Of a DNA stretch of 6,001 bases, positions 1-5,611 are shown in pieces (the first letter of the stretch is position 1; the number at the start of each line of letters is the position of its first letter). Location of the stretch: positions 8,327 through 14,327 of the forward strand of contig PAVX01000022.1 of assembly GCA_002713285.1 (NCBI GenBank). Reading direction: 5' to 3'. A model generated the notes under the pieces. That model did not search any database, was not told the DNA's origin, and saw only the letters and a program-made list of their open reading frames with translations. A program made the translations under genes and the position numbers. The DNA is from Flavobacteriales bacterium (GTDB lineage Bacteria; Bacteroidota; Bacteroidia; Flavobacteriales; TMED113).

Positions 1-99
1 ATAAATATAGATTTTATAAATTCTATTTTACCGGGTGTTGATACTGATTATATGTATCGCTTAGTTACTGGATCGTTTTCTGTAGGCTATAGATTCTAA
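1..99 (+). CDS. Outer-membrane beta-barrel protein, C-terminal fragment
   Basis: Only the last 32 codons of this gene lie in the window; frame 1 is open from base 1 to a TAA at 97-99. The visible peptide ends in GSFSVGYRF, an alternating polar/hydrophobic strand with a terminal phenylalanine. That is the usual last beta-strand and BAM recognition signal of outer-membrane barrels. The upstream part and the protein's size are unknown, so no finer family can be given. The gene converges on the next barrel gene with a single base between the two stop codons. The assignment rests on the C-terminal strand alone; a soluble beta-rich protein is possible but less likely. Confidence 0.6.
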   Translation: MNIDFINSILPGVDTDYMYRLVTGSFSVGYRF

Positions 100-106
100 T
101 TTAGAA
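94..106. repeat. Inverted repeat formed by two converging stop codons
   Basis: TTCTAA at 94-99 and TTAGAA at 101-106 are perfect inverted copies around a single T at 100. The symmetry arises because both converging genes end in Phe (TTC) followed by TAA. The 6-bp arms with a 1-nt centre are too short to act as a terminator, and neither gene has a visible terminator beyond its stop. Read-through transcripts from both sides would therefore be antisense to the neighbouring gene. Confidence 0.75.
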
Positions 107-733
107 CACCTTAGCAAGTGACAGATTAATCATATGTAGCTGAACACTACCATTCCCGGAGCTAATAATTGAATTTGATTCGACAATACTTTCAATAGCC
201 CAATTATCTAACAAATGTCGGTATTCTAGATCGATTAGAATATTTTTTTTCATCTTATAACATAAGCCAATATTAGCAAAAGGATTAAAACGTTCATCAC
301 TAAATAAAGCTGTCCAATCTTGATTATATGTTTCAAAATTAACTTCATGTTGTTGTATTAATAAATAATCTATGCCCATTCCAAATATTAAAGACCAATA
401 ATTTGATAGCTCAATGTCAAAATTTAAGTCCATTGCTAAAGTGTGACAGGACTGTTTTGAGGCATGTAAAAAATCTGAACCAAGATTAATTTTTTGATGT
501 ACCATATATAGTCTATATGAAATTTCGGGTTTTAAAATAATAATCTCTGATAATCTATAACGACCAAATATGCCTAACTTATAGCCTGGAACAAATGAAT
601 CTAAACAATTAAATTCATAAGCATCATTATTACTAGTAATAGTAGCCGTTGTCCCCCCCACTCTTACACCTAGATTTTGACTTAATCCAATATGTGTAAA
701 AATAAAAAACAAGACTAAAATTTTAGTTTTCAT
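101..733 (-). CDS. Outer-membrane beta-barrel protein (porin-like, OMP_b-brl type)
   Basis: A 210-residue protein predicted to be exported and inserted in the outer membrane. Residues 1-19 form a signal peptide (basic MKTK, hydrophobic core LVLFFIF, probable cleavage after GLSQ). The mature protein begins with NLGVRVGGTTATI, the typical first strand of small Bacteroidota barrels of the OMP_b-brl_2 type. Residues about 48-75 (PGYKLGIFGRYRLSE, then ILKPEISYRL) follow the family's strand-turn-strand pattern, and the protein ends in INLSLAKVF with a terminal Phe. The start codon lies inside the 3' end of the upstream ABC-F gene (11-nt overlap), so translation is probably coupled to it. No substrate can be assigned. 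Codons 25-27 contain a run of seven G, unusual in this AT-rich sequence. Confidence 0.75.
   Translation of the reverse strand: MKTKILVLFFIFTHIGLSQNLGVRVGGTTATITSNNDAYEFNCLDSFVPGYKLGIFGRYRLSEIIILKPEISYRLYMVHQKINLGSDFLHASKQSCHTLAMDLNFDIELSNYWSLIFGMGIDYLLIQQHEVNFETYNQDWTALFSDERFNPFANIGLCYKMKKNILIDLEYRHLLDNWAIESIVESNSIISSGNGSVQLHMINLSLAKVF
653..659 (-). repeat. G7 homopolymer tract in a surface-protein gene
   Basis: Seven consecutive C on the plus strand correspond to G7 in the coding strand of the beta-barrel gene. The tract spans the end of a Val codon (GTG) and two Gly codons written GGG GGG, residues 25-27, just after the predicted signal-peptide cleavage site. I saw no other G or C run of this length in the window. 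Gain or loss of one base would shift the frame and abolish the protein. Confidence 0.8.
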
Positions 734-2675
734 TATTTTTTTTTAAATCATTGAGTATAGCAACCAAATCATCCCATTCTTTTTCTTTAGATTTTAACTT
801 AGCGCTCTCCAGCTCATAAAGCTTGAAGAAGTCTGGGTCTTTTGTTAATTCTTTGAATAATTCTGGATTAGCTAATTTATCATCTAATTCCTGCTTTTCG
901 CTTTCTAGGTTGGTGATTTCTTTTTCTAAGCGGAATATCTTGTTTTCGGTTTTTCTGATTCTTTTATCTAATGCTTTTCGTTTTTGATACGATATTTTTT
1001 GTACACTATCTGTTTTAGGGCTGCTTGAACTTTTTTTAATATTTTGAGTGTTCAATGAATCTAAACTCTCTAATTCCTTAATTTGTAAAAAATCATTAAT
1101 GTCACCCATATACTCTTTAATTCCTTGATCTTGAAATTCATATATTCTGTTCGTTAATCCTTGTAAAAAATCTCTGTCATGAGAAATAATAATTAATGTC
1201 CCATCAAAATTGATAAGCGCTCTCTTTAAAATATCCTTTGAAATAATGTCTAGATGATTAGTTGGCTCATCCATAATTAAAAAATTGATGGGTGATAATA
1301 ATAATTTACATAAAGAAACTCTGGCTCTCTCACCACCTGACAAAACAGAAATTTTCTTATCTACATCATCATTAGTAAAGAGAAAAGAGCCTAAGACATC
1401 TCGAACTTTTAAATTACTATCTTCTGTCATAGCATCTTCAATAGTTTTTAAAACTGTTTGTTCAGGATCTAAAAAATCGACTTGATTTTGAGCATAATAA
1501 CCAAGTTGTACATTATATCCAAATTCTGTTCTACCTTCAAAATCTATATCATTCACGGCGATTTTCGCTAATGTTGTTTTCCCTTCACCATTTTTGCCAA
1601 CAAAAGCTATTTTTTCTCCTTTATTGATTTCTAAATTAATATTTTTCAGAACCTCTAAATCACCGTAATTTTTAAATATATTTTTCATTCTAAAGGTGAC
1701 TTTTCCACTGTGTGGTGCCGGTGTAAAACTAAAATTCAGTTTTGTGAAGTCCTCTTTTTCAACTTCTATTAACTCTAGTTTGGAAAGTTTTTTAATAAGT
1801 GTTTGAGCAAATGCTGCTTTATTTTTCTTTGCCCTGAATTTATTAATCAGCATTTTTGTTTGTTCAATATATTTATCTTGATTTTTCTTTGCTTGTATTT
1901 GTTTTTCTTGACGATCTTTCCTTAACTCAAGATATTTACTATAAGGAGATTTATAGTCATTGATTTTAGAAAAAGAGATTTCTATTGTTCTATTAGCAAT
2001 AGAATCTAAAAACTTTCTATCATGTGAAACAAGGACAATTGCGCCTGTATAATTTTTTAACCATGTTTCTAGCCATATAATTGAAATTATATCTAAATGA
2101 TTAGTCGGCTCATCAAGCAATAAAACATCTGGATTTTTTAATAAAATTTTTGCTAACTCAATACGCATTCTCCAACCGCCACTAAATTCAGAAGTTGGTT
2201 TATTATAGTCTTCTGAATTAAATCCCAATCCTTTTAATATTTTATCTATTTTTAAATTAGTATCATAACCTCCCTCCATTCTTAACGATTCTTCAACACT
2301 AGCTAATTGATTCAATAACTCTATATAACTTGAGCTATCATAATCATTTCTTTCTGAAATTTCCTTATTTAAATCCTCTAGTTTTTTTTTATATATTTCA
2401 ATGCTGCTAAAGACTTTGTGCATCTCATCTATTAAAGTGTATTGATCTTTAAAATCAATGTCTTGTTCCAAATAGCCCACAACAAGATCTTTAAAGCGAG
2501 AAATCTGACCGTTATTAGGTTCAAGATTATTTGTTAATAATTTCAAAAGTGTAGATTTACCAGAACCATTTTTACCAACTAACCCAATTTTATCACCTTT
2601 ATTAATCATAAAAGAAATACTATCAAAGACCGTTTGTGCGCCAAAATAAAGAGATAAATTATCAACAGATATCAT
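723..2675 (-). CDS. ABC-F family ATP-binding cassette protein (ribosome-associated)
   Basis: A 650-residue protein with two ABC ATPase domains and no membrane segments, the hallmark of ABC-F proteins, which bind the ribosomal E site and relieve stalled or blocked translation. Domain 1 has Walker A GKNGSGKS (34-41), a Q-loop Gln at 71, signature SGGWRMR (165-171), Walker B VLLLDEP (184-190, catalytic Glu189) and switch His218. Domain 2 has GKNGEGKT (360-367), Gln396, LSGGE (445-449), FLIMDEP (465-471, Glu470) and His499. The charged linker at about 232-312, including FRAKKNKAAFAQ, is the P-site tRNA-interacting arm and resembles the E. coli YheS type. Residues about 560-650 form a charged coiled coil (ABC_tran_CTD-like). 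All catalytic motifs are intact. A terminator ends about 15 nt before the ATG. The 3' end overlaps the next gene by 11 nt. A housekeeping factor seems likelier than a resistance protein, but the sequence does not decide it. Confidence 0.93.
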   Translation of the reverse strand: MISVDNLSLYFGAQTVFDSISFMINKGDKIGLVGKNGSGKSTLLKLLTNNLEPNNGQISRFKDLVVGYLEQDIDFKDQYTLIDEMHKVFSSIEIYKKKLEDLNKEISERNDYDSSSYIELLNQLASVEESLRMEGGYDTNLKIDKILKGLGFNSEDYNKPTSEFSGGWRMRIELAKILLKNPDVLLLDEPTNHLDIISIIWLETWLKNYTGAIVLVSHDRKFLDSIANRTIEISFSKINDYKSPYSKYLELRKDRQEKQIQAKKNQDKYIEQTKMLINKFRAKKNKAAFAQTLIKKLSKLELIEVEKEDFTKLNFSFTPAPHSGKVTFRMKNIFKNYGDLEVLKNINLEINKGEKIAFVGKNGEGKTTLAKIAVNDIDFEGRTEFGYNVQLGYYAQNQVDFLDPEQTVLKTIEDAMTEDSNLKVRDVLGSFLFTNDDVDKKISVLSGGERARVSLCKLLLSPINFLIMDEPTNHLDIISKDILKRALINFDGTLIIISHDRDFLQGLTNRIYEFQDQGIKEYMGDINDFLQIKELESLDSLNTQNIKKSSSSPKTDSVQKISYQKRKALDKRIRKTENKIFRLEKEITNLESEKQELDDKLANPELFKELTKDPDFFKLYELESAKLKSKEKEWDDLVAILNDLKKNNEN

Positions 2676-2689
2676 GTTAGCTAATATAT

Positions 2690-2717
2690 AAAGAAAAAGC
2701 CATCAAAATGATGGCTT
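2690..2717 (-). terminator. Rho-independent terminator after the lipoprotein gene
   Basis: On the minus strand, AAGCCATCA pairs perfectly with TGATGGCTT (9 bp, plus-strand 2709-2717 with 2697-2705) around a TTT loop, and the stem runs straight into TTTCTTT. It starts about 27 nt downstream of the lipoprotein stop codon, so it best fits the end of the Smr-lipoprotein transcript. Its end is only about 15 nt upstream of the ABC-F start codon. Read in the plus direction the hairpin is followed by AATAATT, with no T-run, so it should work in one direction only. Confidence 0.8.
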
Positions 2718-2743
2718 AATAATTGAAATTTATATATGTATAA

Positions 2744-3235
2744 TCATATTTTTTCCCAATGTAAAGTATTTCCATCCAAATCTTCAACAAGAAGTTTAGT
2801 TGAAGACAATTCTATTATTTTTTGACTTCCAAATGGAAAAGAGGGAACATCATCTGACAAGATGGGGCTATCAAAATGGAGAAAATTAGTGCAAACATTA
2901 ATTAACCAATCACTATTAGATAACTGTTCCGAGTAATCAGATGGGGTAGTTAAAACTTCACAAGTTTTATTATCATTAAATGTAAGATTGATACCATATA
3001 TTACATCGGAGCCTAATACAGTAGGCATATCAAGTGGAACAGAGAAAATACAAACATCATTCACATTGTAAATTTCTACCAAATTCCATGAGCCCTTTAA
3101 TAATGCATCTTCATTTAAAGAAAATTTACATTCTTCTGACATACCATAATTACAAGCTGTCGAATCTTTACATCCTTTATCACAACCAATAAATGATAAT
3201 GAAAATAATCCTATAATAACTATTATTTTTCTCAT
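2744..3235 (-). CDS. Lipoprotein with Cys-rich motif and lipocalin-like domain
   Basis: A 163-residue predicted lipoprotein. Residues 1-17 are a short signal peptide (MRKIIVIIGLFSLSFIG) followed by the lipidated Cys18; the lipobox FIGC is slightly off consensus (Phe at -3). Next comes GCKDSTACNYGMSEECKF (21-38), a compact version of the Cys-rich 'GCxDxxACNY...C' motif often seen in marine Bacteroidota surface proteins. From about residue 46 the pattern LLKGSWNLVEIY...LTFNDNKTCEV...DWLIN...KIIELSSTKLLVEDLDG...HWEKI fits the small lipocalin-like domains of Bacteroidota lipoproteins. Six further Cys (22, 28, 36, 62, 92, 115) could form disulfides after export. It starts 27 nt after the Smr gene stop, so the two are probably co-transcribed, and it is followed by a terminator. 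The ligand is unknown. Confidence 0.7.
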   Translation of the reverse strand: MRKIIVIIGLFSLSFIGCDKGCKDSTACNYGMSEECKFSLNEDALLKGSWNLVEIYNVNDVCIFSVPLDMPTVLGSDVIYGINLTFNDNKTCEVLTTPSDYSEQLSNSDWLINVCTNFLHFDSPILSDDVPSFPFGSQKIIELSSTKLLVEDLDGNTLHWEKI

Positions 3236-3262
3236 ACAATACTGTGCTTAAATATAAAAAAA

Positions 3263-3511
3263 TTAATTTAATACATCGATGTATCCTCTGTTATAATAAT
3301 CACCATTTAAATAATTAAATTGGTGTTGATTTAAAACATTGATAACAATGGATTTCATTTTTTCAGAATTACCAGTAATAATTTTTAAAGGCAATTGATT
3401 TTGGTTTTTTAACACAAAATCCTCTACTAGCACAAAAACTTCCCGATGTTGTATGCCATGTAAATCTAATTCTAATGTTGGTTGATATTTTTTTATAAAT
3501 CTTTTAGTCAT
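3263..3511 (-). CDS. Stand-alone Smr (MutS-related) domain protein
   Basis: An 82-residue protein that is essentially one Smr domain with no partner domain. The N-terminal motif LELDLHG (13-19) supplies the D-x-H pair associated with nuclease activity in this fold. A helix follows (REVFVLVEDFVLKN), then the strand LKIITGNS (42-49) with EKMKSIVINVL, and the C-terminal GDYYNRGYIDV. Typical Smr domains carry an HGxGxG loop; here the position reads TGNSEKM, so the glycine loop is altered. Known Smr domains occur at the C-terminus of MutS2 and in SmrA/SmrB-type proteins; some nick DNA and others cleave mRNA on collided ribosomes. Which applies here is not shown. The gene is the first of the minus-strand block and is divergent from the RmuC-like gene. 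No upstream in-frame ATG was seen in the adjacent intergenic sequence. Confidence 0.7.
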   Translation of the reverse strand: MTKRFIKKYQPTLELDLHGIQHREVFVLVEDFVLKNQNQLPLKIITGNSEKMKSIVINVLNQHQFNYLNGDYYNRGYIDVLN

Positions 3512-3613
3512 TAAAAATAAATTACCAAATTGAATGTGGGTTCTAATTATTACTAAAATAATAATATTTTTTCTTAGGTTTATAGAATATATCTAATTAC
3601 ATAATTAAAGGAG
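3512..3613. other. Divergent intergenic region, likely holds two promoters
   Basis: This 102-nt, very AT-rich stretch separates the Smr gene (-) from the RmuC-like gene (+) and must carry the start signals for both unless they lie further inside the genes. No well-spaced Bacteroidota promoter (TTTG and TAnnTTTG about 20 nt apart) could be found on either strand. Partial -7 matches exist: TATTTTTT at 3565-3572 on the plus strand, and TATTTTTA close to the Smr start on the minus strand. AAAGGAG at 3607-3613 resembles a Shine-Dalgarno sequence but abuts the ATG at 3614 directly, which is too close to serve it. Confidence 0.4.
3564..3581 (+). promoter_or_regulatory. Possible upstream element (copy 1, TTAGGTTT)
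   Basis: This 18-nt stretch (ATAT, six variable bases, TTAGGTTT) matches 15 of 18 positions with 4851-4868 in front of the plus-strand barrel operon. It includes TATTTTTT, a 5-of-6 match to the Bacteroidota -7 element TAnnTTTG. No matching -33 TTTG was found at the right distance. With such an AT-rich background the match may be chance. Confidence 0.2.
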
Positions 3614-4819
3614 ATGATTCATAATGAGATTGAAAATATTAAGAAAATAATATCATCATCTATTCTATATAGAATTTTTTATTGGAAAAATATTGTGCTT
3701 ATGATTGGTGAAATCAAAAAAGCGTTAGAGCAGTATTATGAGCAAGACAAACGACTCAATGTGTTAGAAAAAGAATATGGCGAGTTGAAAACTGATTATA
3801 AAGCAGAATTAAAAATAAACAACAACTTAAAAACTCGAATTCAAATTCTTGAAAATGAAAAAAATGTTCTTTCACCGCTGAAAATTAAAAATATTGAGCT
3901 GACAAATGAGCTTAATAAAATGAAACAAGAAGAAAATTCAAAAAATGCTATTAGAGATTCACAAATAGAAAAATATGAACAATTTGAGCATAATGCTAGA
4001 GAGAGAGAACGTAGAGAAATTCAAGAAAAAGAAGATACAATACAAGCAAACGAAGATGCTATAAGACGAACATGGCAAGAACATGAAACAAATGTAAATA
4101 ATACAATGAAACTAATATGTCAAGAAGAATCAATTACATTTGTAGAAGAGTGGCATCATGACAAAAAACCTGACAATGTGATTAAAATATGTGACGAGTA
4201 TATTGTTTTTGATGCTAAAAGCCCTAGTAAAAATCAAGACCTTAGTAATTTCCCAACATATATTAAAGACCAAGCTAGTAAATTGTCAAAATATGCCCAT
4301 CATGAAGATGTGAAAAAACACTTATTTCTAGTAGTCCCAGAAAATACCATCCATGCATTAAAGACGCTAACTTATAAAGACTCTAATTACTGTGTACATG
4401 TTATATCCACACAAGCACTCAAAATTACTATGTGGTCATTAAAACAAATAGAACTATATGAATTTGCTGACAAGCTATCGCCAGAAGATCGAGAAAATTT
4501 AGCTAGAGTTTATGCAGGGTCACAAAGTTATATTAAACGAAGTATCCAAATACATAATGACTTAAATGAAAAAGGTTTAGATTTAATTTCGCAAAATATG
4601 AAATTAATATCAAAAGAAAGTTTGAAAAGTTTAAAAGAAAATGCAATAGAATTTGAAAAAGGTGATGTAGTAAATGTTAGTAAACAAAATAGAGGCAAAA
4701 TCATAGATTTAGCACAAGAAGAAATCAGGCAGAAAGAAATTAAATTTAAAGCAGAGACACGTACTATTATCAGTCCATCTAAGAAACCAAATACTGACAA
4801 CAAAGAACTTGATTCTTAA
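3614..4819 (+). CDS. Coiled-coil protein with RmuC-like PD-(D/E)XK nuclease domain
   Basis: A protein of up to 401 residues. Residues about 34-165 are a long, highly charged Glu/Lys/Gln-rich coiled coil. From about 168 a globular domain begins, with FVEEWHHDKKPDNVIKICDE and YIVFDAKSP. Asp187 in PD, followed by D200-A-K202, gives a PD...(D/E)XK active-site pattern arranged as in RmuC ('rPDvvv...vviDAKvP'). IKDQASKLSKY (217-227) then fits the following RmuC helix. Residues 236-275 (HLFLVVPEN...VHVISTQAL) form alternating strands and helices, and the C-terminal third is helical and charged. RmuC proteins are coiled-coil DNA-associated nucleases that limit rearrangements; the same role here is inference. 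The start is uncertain: ATG 3614 has no usable ribosome binding site, and an in-frame ATG at 3701 (Met30) would remove a Lys/Ile-rich leader just before the coiled coil. No clear membrane anchor is visible. Conserved flavobacterial proteins with this domain exist, to my recollection, without a described function. Confidence 0.65.
   Translation: MIHNEIENIKKIISSSILYRIFYWKNIVLMIGEIKKALEQYYEQDKRLNVLEKEYGELKTDYKAELKINNNLKTRIQILENEKNVLSPLKIKNIELTNELNKMKQEENSKNAIRDSQIEKYEQFEHNARERERREIQEKEDTIQANEDAIRRTWQEHETNVNNTMKLICQEESITFVEEWHHDKKPDNVIKICDEYIVFDAKSPSKNQDLSNFPTYIKDQASKLSKYAHHEDVKKHLFLVVPENTIHALKTLTYKDSNYCVHVISTQALKITMWSLKQIELYEFADKLSPEDRENLARVYAGSQSYIKRSIQIHNDLNEKGLDLISQNMKLISKESLKSLKENAIEFEKGDVVNVSKQNRGKIIDLAQEEIRQKEIKFKAETRTIISPSKKPNTDNKELDS
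3662..3675. repeat. 14-bp perfect palindrome followed by T6
   Basis: ATTCTATATAGAAT reads the same on both strands and continues into TTTTTT (the T-run is 3675-3680). It lies between the two candidate start codons of the RmuC-like gene. If the downstream ATG at 3701 is used, the palindrome would be in the 5' untranslated region and could be a repressor site or a weak hairpin. If ATG 3614 is used it is simply coding sequence. The stem has only two G:C pairs and no loop, so terminator activity is unlikely. Confidence 0.5.
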
Positions 4820-4850
4820 TAATTGAAAATAAAAAAGTTTAAAATTTAAA

Positions 4851-4868
4851 ATATATCTTTTTAGGTTT
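4851..4868 (+). promoter_or_regulatory. Possible promoter element (copy 2, TTAGGTTT)
   Basis: This is the second copy of the ATAT-N6-TTAGGTTT pattern, 19 nt before the ATG of the 4888 gene, in a 68-nt gap with no other visible signal. It contains TATCTTTT (4854-4861), a near match to the Bacteroidota -7 element TAnnTTTG. The nearest upstream TTG (4823-4825) is about 28 nt away, too far for the usual spacing. Another -7-like string, TATATTTA, follows just downstream, so the exact start is undecided. Confidence 0.25.
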
Positions 4869-4887
4869 TTTTATATTTATATACTAT

Positions 4888-5598
4888 ATGAACCGAATTC
4901 TTTACCTTGTTTTTTTAATTACCCCAATTCTTTGTTATTCTCAAACTCGAGTTATCGTGTCTGGTTTTACAAATTATGATTCATGGACACATATGGATCC
5001 TTTTTATTTAAGTGAGCCTTTGCCTGATGCAGATAATATGCGTCCAGTCGAATATGAAGAACGTGTCACACACATTCAAATCGGATTAGATAGTCCATTA
5101 ATGCAATACTGGATTGGTTATTTTGGAGCAAAAATACATTTTAAAAAACAATGGAGTAATCGAAAACATGTAGAAGATGGAGATGGATATTTCGAATACA
5201 ATTTTCCTATGACTCCCTATCAAACAAGAGGCGACTATATATCATATGGTGTAGAAATATATTATGGAGGAAATAATAGTCAACCAATCAAGCCATACAT
5301 AGGCCTTGGAACTGAATTTAAAATCGAGGAGATTACTAGTACATTTATTTATGTTGATAATCAAGATAATGCAGGATCTAATCCATACGAAACAATCCCA
5401 ATTGATGAACATATTGAAAGAAGATTTGCCTATTATGCTGTTATAGGTGTTGATTATCGTGTAGCAAAGAATTTATATCTTGGTGGTTACATCAGAATGT
5501 ATTTTGAAGAAATAGAAATAGATGAAAAATGGAGTGTTCATGACCGAACAGATAACAATCAATTAAGGCCAGGTGTTCAATTAGGATTCATGTTTTAA
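4888..5598 (+). CDS. Outer-membrane beta-barrel protein
   Basis: A 236-residue predicted exported barrel. Residues 1-19 are a signal peptide (MNRILYLVFLITPILCYSQ) with cleavage after YSQ. The mature part alternates aromatic and polar residues in strand-like blocks: HIQIGLDSP, YWIGYFGAKIHF (75-85), YISYGVEIYYGG (117-128), KPYIGLGTEFKI (135-146), YYAVIGVDYRVAKNLYLGGYIRM (182-204). It ends in RPGVQLGFMF with a terminal Phe. 'KPYIGLG' and 'GVDYRVAKNLYLG' are typical turns of small Bacteroidota barrels. The Asp/Glu-rich, Tyr-rich segments at 36-60 and 155-178 are probably extracellular loops. It precedes another barrel gene by 13 nt, so both are likely on one mRNA. No transport substrate or enzymatic motif can be seen. 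Confidence 0.75.
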   Translation: MNRILYLVFLITPILCYSQTRVIVSGFTNYDSWTHMDPFYLSEPLPDADNMRPVEYEERVTHIQIGLDSPLMQYWIGYFGAKIHFKKQWSNRKHVEDGDGYFEYNFPMTPYQTRGDYISYGVEIYYGGNNSQPIKPYIGLGTEFKIEEITSTFIYVDNQDNAGSNPYETIPIDEHIERRFAYYAVIGVDYRVAKNLYLGGYIRMYFEEIEIDEKWSVHDRTDNNQLRPGVQLGFMF

Positions 5599-5611
5599 AA
5601 ATGAAATTATT

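Noticed and set aside
1285..1485. 66-codon open frame on the plus strand
   Set aside because: It lies wholly inside the ABC-F gene on the opposite strand, antisense to conserved motifs of the second ATPase domain, and its peptide has no recognisable feature.
1249..2113. Near-identical 23-nt direct repeats (1249-1271 and 2091-2113)
   Set aside because: Both encode the conserved DEPTNHLDIIS block of the two ATPase domains in one ABC-F protein, so the similarity reflects domain duplication and not a mobile or regulatory repeat.
3624..3650. Possible 8-codon leader peptide (MRLKILRK) behind AAAGGAG
   Set aside because: The spacing from the purine-rich stretch is plausible, but the frame overlaps the larger gene's N-terminal region, and so short a frame arises easily by chance in AT-rich DNA. 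There is no attenuator hairpin with a convincing stem after it.
4528..4803. 91-codon open frame on the minus strand
   Set aside because: It is antisense to the C-terminal part of the RmuC-like gene. Its hydrophobic, Ser/Phe-rich look is what the complement of Lys/Glu-rich coding sequence produces.
4820..4887. Possible terminator after the RmuC-like gene
   Set aside because: The AT-only near-palindrome around GTTTAAAATTTAAAA has no G:C stem and is not followed by a proper T-run; it is indistinguishable from background.
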